Assembly (NCBI GenBank): GCA_033439685.1
Contig: JAUEDM010000001.1
Coordinates: 4,650,001-4,714,000, forward strand
Direction: 5' to 3'
Source: Apodospora peruviana
Taxonomy: Eukaryota; Ascomycota; Sordariomycetes; Sordariales; Lasiosphaeriaceae
DNA length: 64,000 nucleotides
Every line of letters begins with the position of its first letter. Position 1 is the stretch's first letter. Shown piece after piece: positions 32,930 to 45,292 of this stretch. The notes beneath the pieces are model-generated. The model saw only the letters and a program-made list of their open reading frames with translations, was not told where the DNA came from and made no database searches. The translations under genes were made by a program, and so were the position numbers.

Positions 32930-34875
32930 ATGTCTGGCGCAGTGTAAGTACTTTTTACCCCACCTCCCCGCTCCAAGCTGCTTCGGCGACACTTTCGAGT
33001 CTCGGGCCACTCTCCCCGAGCTGTGTATTTGTTGGGAACCCAATTGCTGGGCAGATTTTCTGCCTGTCCTGAAGAGAACCCACCAGGGACTGGTGTTTTC
33101 AACTTTTCTTGCTTTAATACACCTACTGAGGTGCCTCCAGCGCCCGCCTGGCGAACATCAACGTTGGCGGAGCTGCGAATGCGGGCTCCTCGTTCAAATC
33201 CCAGGTCCAGAGAAATGCTAACGATGCTGAAAGCGCTGATCTCGGCCTCATCGGCCTGGCCGTCATGTAAGTTGTCGTTCCGTCCCTTAGTTATCCCCCT
33301 CGTGTCTCCGTGAGCGCGCACCTGACGAGTCTCAAGGGGCCAGAACCTGATTCTGAACATGGCCGACCATGGCTTTACCGTCTGCGCATTCAACCGCACC
33401 GTCTCCAAGGTCGACCGCTTCTTGGCCAACGAGGCCAAGGGCAAGTCCATTGTCGGAGCTCATTCCACCGAGGAGTTTGTCTCCAAGCTCAAGAAGCCCC
33501 GCCGCGTCATGCTGCTCGTCCAGGCCGGCAAGGCTGTCGATGACTGGATTGAGACCCTCCTGCCTCTCCTCGAGCGCGGAGACATCATCATCGATGGTGG
33601 CAACTCACATTTCCCTGACTCCAACCGGAGAACAAAGTACCTGGCATCCAAGGGCCTCCGCTTCGTCGGCTCCGGTGTCTCCGGGGGTGAGGAGGGCGCT
33701 CGCTACGGGCCGTCGATCATGCCCGGTGGTGATGAGGAGGCGTGGCCATTCATCAAGGACATCTTCCAGAGCATCTCGGCCAAGAGCGATAACGAGCCGT
33801 GCTGCGAGTGGGTCGGTGACGAGGGTGCGGGCCACTACGTCAAGATGGTTCACAACGGTATCGAGTACGGTGACATGCAGCTTATCTGCGAGGTGTGTAT
33901 TTTCCAACTTGTTGTGGACCGAACTCGACTAACAAGACCTGTAGGCGTACGACATCATGAAGCGCGGCCTGGGTCTCGACAGCAAGGAGATTGGTGATAT
34001 CTTCACCAAGTGGAACACCGGAGTGCTAGACTCTTTCCTGATCGAGATCACCAAAGACATCATGTACTTCAACGATGACGACGGAAAGCCCCTTGTTGAC
34101 AAGATCCTCGACAAGGCCGGCCAGAAGGGAACCGGCAAGTGGACTGCGGTGAATGCTCTTGACCTGGGCATGCCCGTCACCCTTATTGCTGAGGCTGTCC
34201 TTGCGCGCTGCTTGTCTGGAATTAAGGATGAGCGTTCCAAGGCTTCAACGAAGCTCGAGTTTGTCGGCCGCGCCAACAGCTTCGAGGGCAACAAGGAGCA
34301 ATTCCTCGAGGACCTCGAGCAGGCTCTCTATGCCTCCAAGATCATCTCGTATGCCCAGGGCTTCATGCTCATGCAGGAGGTATGTTGTTCTTAGTAAAAC
34401 GCTGCCAGGGGAGGATGCTAATGAGTGTCATTAGGCTGCCAAAGAGTACAAGTGGAAGCTGAACAAGCCGTCCATTGCGCTGATGTGGCGTGGTGGCTGC
34501 ATCATCCGCTCCGTCTTCCTGAAGGACATCACGGCGGCTTACCGGAAGGAGCCCGATCTTGAGAACCTCCTGTTTGACGATTTCTTCAACAAGGCTATCC
34601 ACAAGGCCCAGCCGGGGTGGCGCGACGTGGTCTCCAAGGCCGCTCTGCTTGGTATCCCAACCCCGGCCTTCTCCACTGCTCTGTCATGGTTCGACGGATA
34701 CCGGACAAAAAATTTGCCCGCCAACCTGTTGCAGGCTCAACGTGATTACTTCGGCGCCCACACCTTCCGCATCAAGCCCGAGTTCGCCAACAGCAAGTAC
34801 CCGGAGGGCAGTGATATCCACGTCAACTGGACTGGACGCGGTGGCAATGTCTCTGCGTCTACCTACCAGGCATAA
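32930..34875 (+). CDS. gnd1: 6-phosphogluconate dehydrogenase, decarboxylating
   Basis: Five exons, 32930..32943, 33234..33266, 33337..33892, 33945..34379 and 34435..34875, give 492 residues, the usual length. The first two coding exons are only 14 and 33 nt. The acceptor at 33233 is supported by a CTAAC branch point just upstream and by restoring MSGAVADLGLIGLAVMGQNL. Seen: Rossmann motif GLIGLAVMGQNL, IIDGGNSHFPDS, the signature GSGVSGGEEGARYGPSIMPGG, and GHYVKMVHNGIEYGDMQ with the catalytic Lys region. It oxidises 6-phosphogluconate to ribulose 5-phosphate with NADP+ in the cytosolic pentose phosphate pathway, supplying NADPH. The 290-bp first intron right after the start is the most likely place for transcriptional or splicing control, by inference. 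Confidence 0.96.
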
Positions 34876-35681
34876 GCAAAATAATATAGCGAAGGATGGA
34901 AATTTGTTGCGGGAAATTATGAAGCCTACCTAGTTACCTAGCTCACGTAGAAAGGGAGATTGTAGAAACTGCGTTTCGAGCGCCATGATGGACAAGATGA
35001 GTAAAGCGTCACGAGGTGTAAAGAGTTTAGGAAGTTCAAAATACGAAGCTGGTCAAACTGATTAACCAAACATCTACTGTACCATACACAAGGTTCAACC
35101 CAATTTTTTAAGGAGAGGGTTGACGGATCTTGTCGGGAGGTAAGTACTATTTTAGCGCACATACCCTTCAATCCGGTCGAAAATCCATCAAGGCGCCCAA
35201 ACGGGAGTCGGAAACCTTGTTCAAACTCAAAGCATCATTGATCATAATCGCAGGCGTCATGCCGGGGGAATACAGGCCAGACAATCACATCAGTTAAATA
35301 GAAGGACAAGGGCCCAACACCCTGCCGTAACTTTCTTTTATTCTAGCAACAGGTTCGATCCCGTCATTACTGAAGTCACGTGATACTCAAACATCCTGGT
35401 CCCGTTGGCTCCTCCAATGGAAGGAGCACAGGCCGACTTCCACCCTCATTCTGATTCGCGAAAGCGCGGTCGCCGACTTGACAGAAATCCCGGCGCGACA
35501 CGAGGCTACGATCACCAAAATTCCACCATCACACGGCTACATAGCTAGGTGTCGCATAGCACAACGCACCCCATTTTCGACTAGCAAGGCACCCAATCGC
35601 GTAATTTACATAGTCGCCTCAGTCCAGGCTTCACAACGACAGACTCGTATCGATCCAGATCATTATCAGCACCCGTAAAAG
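34876..35681. other. Intergenic between gnd1 and ssr4
   Basis: 3' flank of gnd1 (with a CCTACCTAGTTACCTAGC stretch at about 34924-34942) and leader of ssr4. No coding sequence seen; a tRNA-like GGTTCGATCC at about 35352 has no foldable arms around it. Confidence 0.5.
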
Positions 35682-38012
35682 ATGGCTGGCGATCCCAGCC
35701 AGAATGTCCATCAGGACCTGGCGAGTTCACCTCAGAGACCCGTGTCTGATGTTGTCAGGTTGCTAACCAGCAGTGGTTTTAGCTCCCACATGTGCACCTC
35801 CTGTCGACCTACCGCTATGCCTTGATGCCGAAAGTCGAGTTCCATCTCGTCACGAAATGGCTGACGGCAGCACCAAAGATCGCTCGCGACACAGCCCCTT
35901 TTTACTGGACCTACCTGGATGCCCCGCAGGACGGCACCATCTACCTGACGTGGCAGCCAACAGCGAGGAGAGGCACCGACTTTGCCAGTGACGGATATGT
36001 GTGGTCTGGACCAGAATACTTCTTCCGACACGAGGTTGGGAATGGTTTGGTCCGTTGCCCCGCAAAGCGCCGTTGCTAGAGAGAGCCAAGTTTACTGACT
36101 GTTGCGGCAGATCCTTGAAGTCTTCTACCAGAGGTCCGGCTTCCGCCTAGGCGACCAATTCGCTATACACTCGAGAAGACGCTTCCGCCTCTCTCCTCCC
36201 CAAGTACCGGTTGCCAATCTGCCCCAGGTTGACCCGAACTTGTGGATCGTGCACTACGGGCCGAGTGAAAAACAAGATAGGATACAGGTCAACATGGTTT
36301 CCATAACACCCCAGATGCAGCAGTCGATTAACTTCCGTCAACATCTTTCCCAAATGGGCCAAATCGTACGAAAGGAGTTTATGCTCTCCGATCGCGTCAA
36401 CTGGCCGCAGATTCCTCTGCCTGGGCGAGGCCAGTCCCTCTATGCGGCGCCAATGCCGCCTCGTAATGTTCCCCAAAATCTCGCTTACCCTCCACATCCC
36501 GGTCCCCCGGTCGGTCCGACGCCTAAGCGGAACAGAGGTCATGCTCAAGGACCGCCGCATCAGTCCCAGGTGATGGGTGGGCCCGCTCCTATGATGGATC
36601 CAAATGCTTTCGATGACGATGAGGACATCTCTCGAGGCGATCTTTTTGACCATCTCAGCCCCCGAGAAGTCGCTATATCCAGATACCAGCAAAATCATGA
36701 GTGGATGGAAGAGATCCTCTCCTCGCCCTACCGCATCGGTCAGATTGAGGTTGCCGATCTTGGCCTCGGGCGGAGGGGAGAACTTGCATCGCTCACAGCG
36801 GGTATCTTCGAAGCTCAGGGAGGTGACGCCATAGTTGATGGGCCTAAGAACCCTTACACCGGACATCTCGACGAGGGGCTTAAGGAGGAGTTCCGCAAGC
36901 GCGTCAATCAAAGGACCGACGCTGACAGAGCCGAGATCGAGCAGATGAAGATAAAGCACGCCAAGATGCTGGAAAAGGTTAGCGGAAACGCTGCTATAAA
37001 GCAAGCTGAGCAAGATCTACGTTCGGCTACCCTGGGCACCGGTGCCGACTTCTTGCGGCTTGAGGGTAGGTTGGAAGACGGTGAGGAGTTTGGGGGTCCA
37101 AAACAAAACAAGAGCGTTGAGGATATCGTCGCACTCGTCGAATCCATGGTGGGGAAGCATGCCGCCGTTGTTTATGACGTCCATCGGGTGCAAGACGGTG
37201 GTTATCTTGAACCGGTGCCTGAGCCACCGCAGATGCAGCCCGAGCCGGCTATTCTGGAAGCTGCCGCCGCTATGTCCCGGCAGCCTTCCCATGCCGGCTC
37301 GCAAAACAGCGGGGTGATGATAGGAGACTCGGACATCGATATGGGGGGTACAGTGGCCGGGTTGCTTGACCAAATGCACACCGGGTTCTCGTCAACCTCA
37401 ACTCCAATGAACAACTTCCCCACTCCCCAACCGCACCTCTCCGCCATCCCGTCGACCGTCGCCACGCCGGCAAACCTCAATGCACCATCGCCTCAGCCAA
37501 CATCTCAGCTTCCGCCATCTGCGCCTGAAGATGTCCGGATGGAAGACGCAGATGCAGCAAAGGGCGCCGGAGTTACCGCCCCTGACCAGACAGCCGCCAA
37601 TGATGACAACAACTCAGCCGGCCACCGTGCCTCGTCCACCGAGCAACAGCAACAGCAAAACCCCGCCTCAGCTACCTCGGTCACCAGCGCGGCAGAAGTA
37701 GCAGCTGTAGCAGCGTCGGTTGGCGCCGCTCCCACGCCACCAGTCCTCGGCGGCATCTCTTCCAAACCCGCTTCCGCGGCCCAGACGCCCGGAGTTTTTG
37801 AAGGCGATAACAACGACTTCAGCTCCCTCGGCGACCTGGACACAGCCGGCGATGCGATGGAGAGTTACGATCTGCCTAGCGTCCCAGAGAGCGGACTGGG
37901 CGATCTGAACGACATGGATGAAGATTCAGCCTTTGGAAACGCGATCCACGGGGTCGAGCAGTCTGGTGGCAACGGCGGGGACGCAAATACTCCCGGCGAC
38001 AGTGTCATGTAG
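35682..38012 (+). CDS. ssr4: SWI/SNF and RSC complex subunit Ssr4
   Basis: The main body is two exons, 35783..36049 and 36111..38012, in one frame. The frame is closed just upstream of 35783 by the TAG of a TTTTAG acceptor, so a short first exon from ATG 35682 is proposed, joined by a small intron (donor about 35742, 41 nt); this first junction is uncertain. The N-terminal half is the fungal Ssr4 (DUF1750) domain: LPHVHLLSTYRYALMP, APFYWTYLDAPQDGTIYLTWQP, FASDGYVW, then LEVFYQRSGFRLGD and LWIVHYG. The second half is Pro/Ala/Gln-rich with a poly-Q stretch and an acidic tail. In fission yeast Ssr4 is a shared subunit of SWI/SNF and RSC remodellers. The 3' end is duplicated downstream. Confidence 0.87.
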
Positions 38013-39286
38013 AACTCGACATCGGTCGCGCCATGGCCCTCGCCGTTATTTAGCGTCCCCGATCAGTCCCTGGGTGATCTGAACGACATGGATAAAGATT
38101 CGGCCTCTGGGAATGCGATCCACGGGGTCGAGCAGTCTGATGGCAAAGGCGGGGACGCGAACACTCCCGGCGACAGTGTCATCTAGCACCCGGCACCGAT
38201 CAGGCCATGGATCCTGCCGTTATGGATGTGGTTTGATTTCGACATGGATCCCGTCCTTATGGATGAGTTGACTTCGACGTTGTCACAGATTGATGAGGAC
38301 AACTGCGCAAATGATGGAGAGTCTGGTGGCAACGGCGGGAACCAAGGCCCCTGGCGACAGTGTCTTGTAGAACGAACTCGCCGAAGGATCCCCTCACTGT
38401 GGAAATGAGTCCAAGCCCAGTGGGCGATTACAGCGACAAAGATAGCGACAACTACGAAAATGACAACGACAAAGACTTAGATGGCCACACGCGTCCTTGG
38501 ATCCCCTAAGTGGCAACTTCAACGACTTAGATGGCGACGGTACGTACCTGAATTACTGATATTCATTATTTTTGGGGTTGTTAGGGGTAATTGCTGGCTG
38601 GAAAACGGGGTGTCCTTGTTTTGGTGTACCTTTCCTATGTATTTCTCACTCCCTTTTTTGGTTCGGCTGGTTCTGCTTTGTATCAATACCGTACGGGGCA
38701 GTACGGCAGCGGAGAGAAAGCAGTAAGATAGAGAGCTCTGTTCTTTTCAGGATGGGTGAGGTATCGATTGGGCGTAGGGCTATTCTATTACCCCCAATGT
38801 TTGGTTTATTTGTTCTTATCATGTATCATCGAGCGTCTAGCAGCGGAAGAGAAGAACTTGAGAAAAAGGATCGGTACAGACGTGATCACTGACCTGAGCT
38901 CAGCTCCTACTATGTTCTGAAGGATTATGCGTAGCTCACTCCCGCAGGACGGACGCTTATCACCAGAACAATTGACCTGCCATTAACCAAGATAGAATTG
39001 CAGAAACGTTAAAACATGTTTTGCTCAAAAGGTATTCACGCGGCGGATTTCATTTGCAGAGAACTGCCTTCTATGACACAGATGTAGTGGTGATGCACAA
39101 GCAGCAGCCGAATAGTATTCTTTATCCATCCTGCAGCCCGGGGCCGACCGGCGTCGTCATCGTCGGTCAGTCGTCCCGTTTCTGTTTAAAAGATCAAGCC
39201 CGTCAAAGTTGCAAAACCACGCCAGAAATGCCCCCAATGAGAAATGCCCCTTTTTGCTTGCCCAGCCCAACCAGAATTCCTTTCGC
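38013..39286. other. Intergenic, with degenerate copies of the ssr4 3' end
   Basis: Immediately after the ssr4 stop lie one near-complete and one decayed copy of the gene's last ~115-174 bp, described separately. From 38400 to 39286 the sequence shows no gene; a possible weaker continuation of the repeat (GACAACGACAAAGACTTAGATGG) occurs at about 38466-38540. Confidence 0.55.
38070..38370 (+). repeat. Tandem duplicates of the ssr4 3' coding end
   Basis: The last ~115 bp of ssr4 (about 37896-38012, from GGCGATCTGAACGACATGG to the stop) recur at 38070-38186 with about 90% identity by eye, again ending in a TAG. A third, partial copy ends at 38370 (GGTGGCAACGGCGGG then GACAGTGTCTTGTAG). The stops are 174 bp and 184 bp apart. 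The first spacer is a multiple of three and stays open, so the copy is in frame with ssr4 beyond its stop. Confidence 0.85.
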
Positions 39287-40147
39287 TTAGAACTTGGTGA
39301 AGCTCTTGACCTGCTTGCCAGTCCGGGGAAGTACGCGGAGAACGTTGAACCGGACCTGTTAATGGGTAAATGATTGTCAGCTTTTCCCTCCGGGTTGTCT
39401 GGCAATGCCATAACCTTGGCTGGGGCTGTGATAAAACATACAGTCTTGCTCAGAGGCCTGCACTGGCCAACGGTAACGTGGTCACCCTCCTCGACACGGA
39501 ACGCGGGGGAAATGTGGGCGGCGAGGTTCTTGTGGCGCTTCTCGTAACGGTTGTACTTGGGGATGAAGTGGAGGTACTCGCGGCGGATGATGATCGTTCT
39601 GTGCATCTTCGTCGACACGACGGTGCCGGTGAGGATACGGCCACGGATGGAAACCTGGCCGGTGAAAGGGCACTTCTTGTCTGTTAAAGGTTGTTAGCTT
39701 CGCCCGCTTCTTTCTTCCTTTGTAGTCCTTTTTTCTGTTGCTGTTGCTGTTCCCTCCGGGTTTGCTCGCTTGCATTGTGTGTTGTCGTCGATGGCGGGAA
39801 TATCGGTCGAGTTGTTGGAACGTACCGATGTATTGGCCCTCAATGGCGGTCTTGGGGGTACGGAAACCCAGACCGACGTCCTTGTACCATCTCCGTCCAC
39901 CCTTGCCCGGGCGCGCGGACTTGACCTTGGTCTTGCTGTTGAGGAAGACTTTTTGGCGAAAAATTGTCAGCGCCCATTGTCCAATTTTGATCCATCATCG
40001 CCCTTCTCTCCGGCGGCGGCTTGCGGGTCCTTGCACCGCGCAATCATTGTGGCCGCCGGGTGTCTGTTTCATTCGGAAAGTAAAAGACTCACTGTGAGGC
40101 TGCTTCTGGAAAGCGCGCTCGCTCTGCACGGTCAGTTCGGTAGCCAT
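39287..40147 (-). CDS. rps11: 40S ribosomal protein uS17 (S11)
   Basis: Four minus-strand exons, 40147..40093, 39948..39826, 39680..39442 and 39355..39287, give 161 residues. The protein reads MATELTVQSERAFQKQPHIF across the first intron, RRWYKDVGLGFRTPKTAIEGQYIDKKCPFTG across the second, VSIRGRILTGTVVSTKMHRTIIIRREYLHFIPKYNRYEKRHKN in exon 3, and RPLSKTVRFNVLRVLP across the third. This is the complete eukaryotic uS17 (S11) sequence. It binds 18S rRNA in the body of the small subunit. The 144- and 145-bp introns are long relative to its exons, common for fungal ribosomal genes; I looked for C/D snoRNA boxes in them and found no convincing pair. Confidence 0.96.
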
Positions 40148-40604
40148 CTTGCCGGTCTGGTGTCGCCCAAGATGTGCTGTTGTCGTGAGAGGGTCGGTTG
40201 TGGTGGTTGATGGTCGAGGTTTCGCGGGTCCCGAATTTTGCTAGTTGGAGATTGATTTTTTGGGGCTGAGAGTCAAAAAGTGTGGAATGGTGTGTCAAGC
40301 CACAAATGTGGCTCAGGGAATTTGTCGTCCGTGCCAGCCTCGGCACAAGGACTTGGCTCTGTGGTCCCGCAGTGGAGCACTCGCCACAGACTGCGAGTGG
40401 GGACAGGCCTTGTTTACTTTGGCCAATTCCAAGAGGCTACGGCCAATCGCGTGTCAGGCCGGGTTGTTTACAGAGGTGCCCCTCAGATTTGCAAGTCCCA
40501 GTCGCGTCTCACTGAATTGACGACTTTACGACTTTACGGCCGGACATCCGCTCTCTTAGCGTCACAACATACACACCGATATTTGGGACTCAATTGCGCC
40601 CAAC
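40148..40604. promoter_or_regulatory. Divergent promoter of rps11 and spc7
   Basis: A 457-bp region separates the minus-strand uS17 start from the plus-strand Spc7 start. A constitutively high ribosomal gene and a low-level kinetochore gene share it. No clear TATA box; no coding sequence. Confidence 0.5.
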
Positions 40605-43600
40605 ATGTCGTCCCATGGCGAAATCACGTTGCCAGCGACGCGCAGAACACGAAAGTCTATCGGAGGAGGGGGGGGCCGATCACCGTCGCAGAAAGCTGCC
40701 GACAAAGAGAACGCCACTCTAAATATTGATATGGGTGCTGCCGGCGGTACAAGTCTCGCAGCTGGTCGCAAGAAGTCGAGGAGCAAGAGTATTGGTCCGG
40801 GAGGCATCGATGTCCTCAAGTCGGGCACCGGTAACCGACGAGTTGTATGTGCTTCGCGGTCCAGACCCTCGTTCGCATAGGAATACCCTGGATCTTGGAA
40901 CTGACCAAGCTCGACATGTAGTCCCTTGCCGTCCCTTCACGACCTCCCCCGCGATCCATCCTCAAGCCGACTATGCCTTTGCTTCCAGAGATTCCGACGT
41001 TCAAGCCTAGGCAACCGGGCGGACCAGGTATCAGCGGCGTCAACAAACTGTCTAATCCGTTCGACAGCAACGACAATGGCGGTGTGGGAACAAAGGTCGC
41101 ATTGCGCACTGAGGAGGAGCAGCAAGCCGCTGCCCGTGACCGAGAAGAGCGAGAACGCGCAGAACTAGAGAAGGAGATTAAAGACCGGCGGGAGGCGCGG
41201 AGGAAATCGCTCGCGAACCGCAGGGTGTCGTTTGCTGCAGAGGCTACTCTGCACACGTTTCACGAGGTGGAATTTGCGCAAGATTCTACCACGTCCACGG
41301 ACTCAACGCGACGCGCATCTTCGGCACCATCTCCAGCATTACAGGAACAGCTGGACTCGGACCCCTCTGAGCCGCCTTCTACTCCACCGGAACATATACA
41401 AGAATCGATTGCAGAGTCGCCCTCAAATCAAAGGGTGCTACACCAAAATAAGAGGCGCCGGAGCTCGGGCGCGGTTTCGCTGAACTACAATACCGAAGAC
41501 GACACCATGAACTCTACAGTGTATGATTCCGACTTGGAGCACGCCGATGACATTGCTTCTGTTCAGGGAGAGGAGATGACCGGATCCAGCGATGACTCCG
41601 ATGAAGAGGACGGAACCATGATGACAGTCGAAGAGATGACATCTGCGTCTGTGGCATCTGCTCGCTCCGGCTTCAGTGATGATGTGGATTCCACCGGAAC
41701 GGTGGATGAGAATCTTCGGCTTGCAGTCCGAACAGCAGCCACCCAACGGATGGACGACGATGAAGAGGAAGAAGCTATCGCCGGCTTTGCTGGATGGGGA
41801 AGGAAAAATCCTACCCCCGAAAATGCCACCCTGAACATCAAAGAGACTACCCTTCACACCTATATCCCTGAGATCGTTCCGGAAGTCGTTTCCCAGGTTC
41901 GGAACGATGGTTCCGACATGGAAATGACTATGGATGTTGAAATGGATATGGACATGACCAACGCTGTTGGAGGGATTTTACGGCCAAAATCCGTTTCGCC
42001 AAATAAAGCCCAGGACGAGGACGAAGAAATGGACATGTCTATGGATGTGACAAAAGCATTGGGGGGTATTATAACAAAGCCAACATCACGGCTGCGTCGA
42101 AAGTCTGTCAAACCCAGCCCACAACAGTCTCTCGATGATGAAACTGTTGGCGAACAAACTATGGAGTTCACCATGGCTGTGGGTGGAATTCAGCATGGCA
42201 GGATGTCTATTGGTAGTGTCGCGGACACTGAAATCAACGAGGACATGTCCATGGAGCTGACTACCGCTCTCGGGGACGTTTTGGTTGGCAGGTTTACTCA
42301 GAACATCGTGCAGGAGAGCCGGCGAGGAACCATTCTTCCAGAAGATGATGGCGATGAACCATCGCTGATGGAGATGACTACCGCTGTCGGACGGATATTA
42401 CCCCCCGAGACGGTAGAAGAACAAGAAGATGAGACTGTGGGTATGGATATGACCATGGGCTTTGGTGGCATTATAAAACCAGCATCTGCTGTTGAGGCGC
42501 GTTCTGCGGCGAAGAAAGTCATGGAGCAGGAAGCCGACGCACCCGATCCATCCATCTCGACTTCAGTGGAGATCAGATCATCACCGAGACGGCGTAGGTC
42601 GGCAGTCACGAGCGAGCATGCTAGTAGTTCTGCCATATCCGCGTTTCGAGACAAGGGTCTTCGCCGGAGCCCGGTTCGTGATCCTTCACCCACAGCAAAA
42701 TCTTCAAGGTCACAAGTGAGCTCGCATATAATGAGTTCTCCGCCGAAGACGAACACTACGCCAAGGCGCGCCGGTCCAGCCAACACGCCACCGTCAATGA
42801 TAGGATCCAGTTCGCCTTTACGGGACGCAACCCCTATCGTCAAAACCACTCCACGCTCTCCGTCGAAGTCAAGGCTATTTCATCAGGATCCTACCACTGG
42901 AGCCAGCGCGCCTCGTGTCGTTCTCACACCTCGCCGACTTTCAGGCCTCGGCGTCGATCGGCCAGGTCTAGGCTCCCCTCGAGTAGCCGAAATCATTGAC
43001 CGGAGAGAGTCGATCGGAAATGTAGCAGAGACCTTTACTCCTGTTCAAGTCAACGGCTTCCGTCGTGTTGTAGCCTTTTCAGACCCACGGGCGATGGAAG
43101 CTGAGATTGACAGTGAGCGACGGGAAGAAGAAGAGAAGGAGAACAGCCGCAGGATTCTGGAACTCGAAGCTGATGGCTCTCAGGAGGAGCGGGACGCTAC
43201 CCTTAACTTAAGGGAGATGATACAAGGTCTTAGCCCCAAGAAAAACCCTTTCCAGGGCCGGAAAAGCCTTCACATCGGGAGCGCCAAAGGGCTTCTCGGG
43301 AAGAGGCCAACAGAGTTGGATGAGGAGGAAGAAGCTGAAGAACGGGACGGCGTAAAGAGACTTAAGGGACATCAGGGCAGTCCGGTTAAGAATATTAAGC
43401 TACAATCCCCCCCATCAAAAGCAGAGACAACTACCGGCCGGAAAACACGGTCGAGCGGCCGAACTCCTGAACCCACTGGTGGCAACACTGTCACTCCCAC
43501 CACAGCTGCGTCTCCAAACAAAGCGACAACGCCCAGACACCAGGGCCGCTTTATGAATGTCGGCGACGACCAACCCACCAACACCATGGACTTCGATTAC

Positions 43601-45292
43601 ACCGGCACTGTTCGCGACGTTAACCGACAATATGACGATGACGATGATGGAGAACGTATACACTTGCAAGATTTCCTGAATATGACAAGCATCCGCTTCA
43701 TGGAGCTCACCACCGCGAAGAGGAGGCACACGATCATGCCAAACGCGCCTAGGGGTAGCTTGGCTTTTGAGGGCAAAGACGACGTCTCTCTCGAGAAGTG
43801 TGTGGTTGCGGGAGCATGCACAGTCCCTATGCTGGAGCTGTATCAACATTCATGCCGCGAATTGAAGAAGTATATCTCGGAAGGAAGGCGTATTGTTCGG
43901 GATATTGAGACCGAGACGTTCGAGGAGAATCCGCCTCTTTTCCGTGAATACATGTCCGCCTCGCCCGAGTTCAAGATGCTCATGGACAACCAGTTCAAAA
44001 ACGTCAAGAGCCATGCTCGGCTCCTCAGCAAAGCCATGTGGTACGAGTGGCGCATGAAGCTGCAGGAGGGTCTGAAGGACGGTCTGGTCAAGATCGCAGA
44101 GGGCATGGATAACGACGACAAGCTGCTCGCCAAGCAGGAGCAGCTTCTTGCTTCTGTTCTGTCGGCGATGATGAAGCAATTCAAGAAGCTTGAGCAGGAG
44201 CACGATGACCTTGAGGCCGTTGCGCAGGAGCTTGCTGAATGTGACCCCGAGGACCTGAGAGCCACGCGCGAAGAACTTGTCTCCCTTGGCAGTGGTATCG
44301 CGGAGAAGACTAAGAGGATCGAGGGGCTCCGCCGACAGGTTGAGGAGTATGAGAGCGGTATTGAGACACTCGCGAAGAGGAAACAGCAGTGTCTGGATGA
44401 GATTAGGGAAGCAGATAAAGTGCGGGAGGAGTGTCGCGGATGGAGCAGCACGGAGATTAGCGCGTTGAAGTGTAAGTTTTGGCTCAAACCCCTTTTGTGT
44501 GCCGTGGATCAGTAATTGCTGACTTGTGTTTGTGTGTGTACAGCCAAAGTAGATGAACTGGAGAGGCAGCATGGGTGGACCATCACCGGCATATCGGGGA
44601 CGACTATCTCGATGTCCTACAAGCGCGAGATAGAACTCGTCTATGATGTAACTTCCTTCCAGCAGCATGCGATGACAACAAAAGCGACAGACGAATCATC
44701 ATCAATGATTGACCTCTGGTACATTGGCGGCCAGAGAGAACAGAATCTGGTCCCGTCGACGCCGGATATGGAGTTTTTCCTGCAGCGCATCCGCGACCAC
44801 GTGCGCGGGCTACCTCGATCTATCACCCCTGTTAAGCAGTTGCTGAGTATTGTTGCCAAGTCCTGGGATAAGGTTGGCAAGGTGGCTGAGCAGATTCGGT
44901 TCTTGGGGTTGACGTTTCCGACTACTATTGTGAAGACGTCGGACGCGTCGATCTGTGTGGAGCTCTCGCTGTTGCTTGTGCCGCTGAAGACGCGAGTTCA
45001 GGTTGTGCTGGGGTTACATGGTGAGTTTTGTAACGGTGATGATGCTATGGAGGTGGCTGTTGAGCCTGATGTTAGGGTTTTGTATGGGGAGTCGTTTAAT
45101 GTGGCTAAGATGAGGGAGTTTTTGGTTACTAGGTTGGCGGAACAGGATGTTTTGGAGGATGGTCATGGTGGTGAGGGCAGTAAAGGGGCCCAGGCGTGGA
45201 GTAATGTTCTTCTGGAGCTGCATAGGCGGTTGTTGGCAAGGGGCGCTAAGAAACAGCAGCAGCAGATTCCTGTGGCTGCGCCAGCACAGTGA
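40605..45292 (+). CDS. spc7: Kinetochore scaffold Spc7 / KNL1
   Basis: Three exons, 40605..40844, 40922..44471 and 44544..45292, give 1512 residues. Seen: an SILK motif at residues 92-95 and an RVSF motif at 181-184, the two PP1-docking sites of KNL1. Then about six degenerate MELT repeats in the region encoded by 41900-42480 (MDMTNAVGGIL, MDVTKALGGII, MEFTMAVGGIQ, MELTTALGDVL, MEMTTAVGRIL, MDMTMGFGGII), which are Mps1 targets for Bub1-Bub3. The C-terminal Spc7 domain starts at HLQDFLNMTSIRFMELTTAKRR, followed by long coiled coil and an RWD-like end. Known role: the KMN-network scaffold linking microtubule attachment to the spindle checkpoint. Both PP1 sites and the MELT array are intact, and the identification is very strong. 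Confidence 0.96.

Noticed and set aside
35340..35365. Possible tRNA T-arm (GGTTCGATCC)
   Set aside because: Flanking bases cannot form a T stem, and no acceptor or anticodon arm is present.
39949..40092. C/D snoRNA in the first uS17 intron
   Set aside because: A GATGATGG and a CTGA occur, but spacing and terminal pairing do not fit a box C/D fold.
43850..44668. 272-codon minus-strand frame inside spc7
   Set aside because: Antisense shadow of the Spc7 coiled coil.
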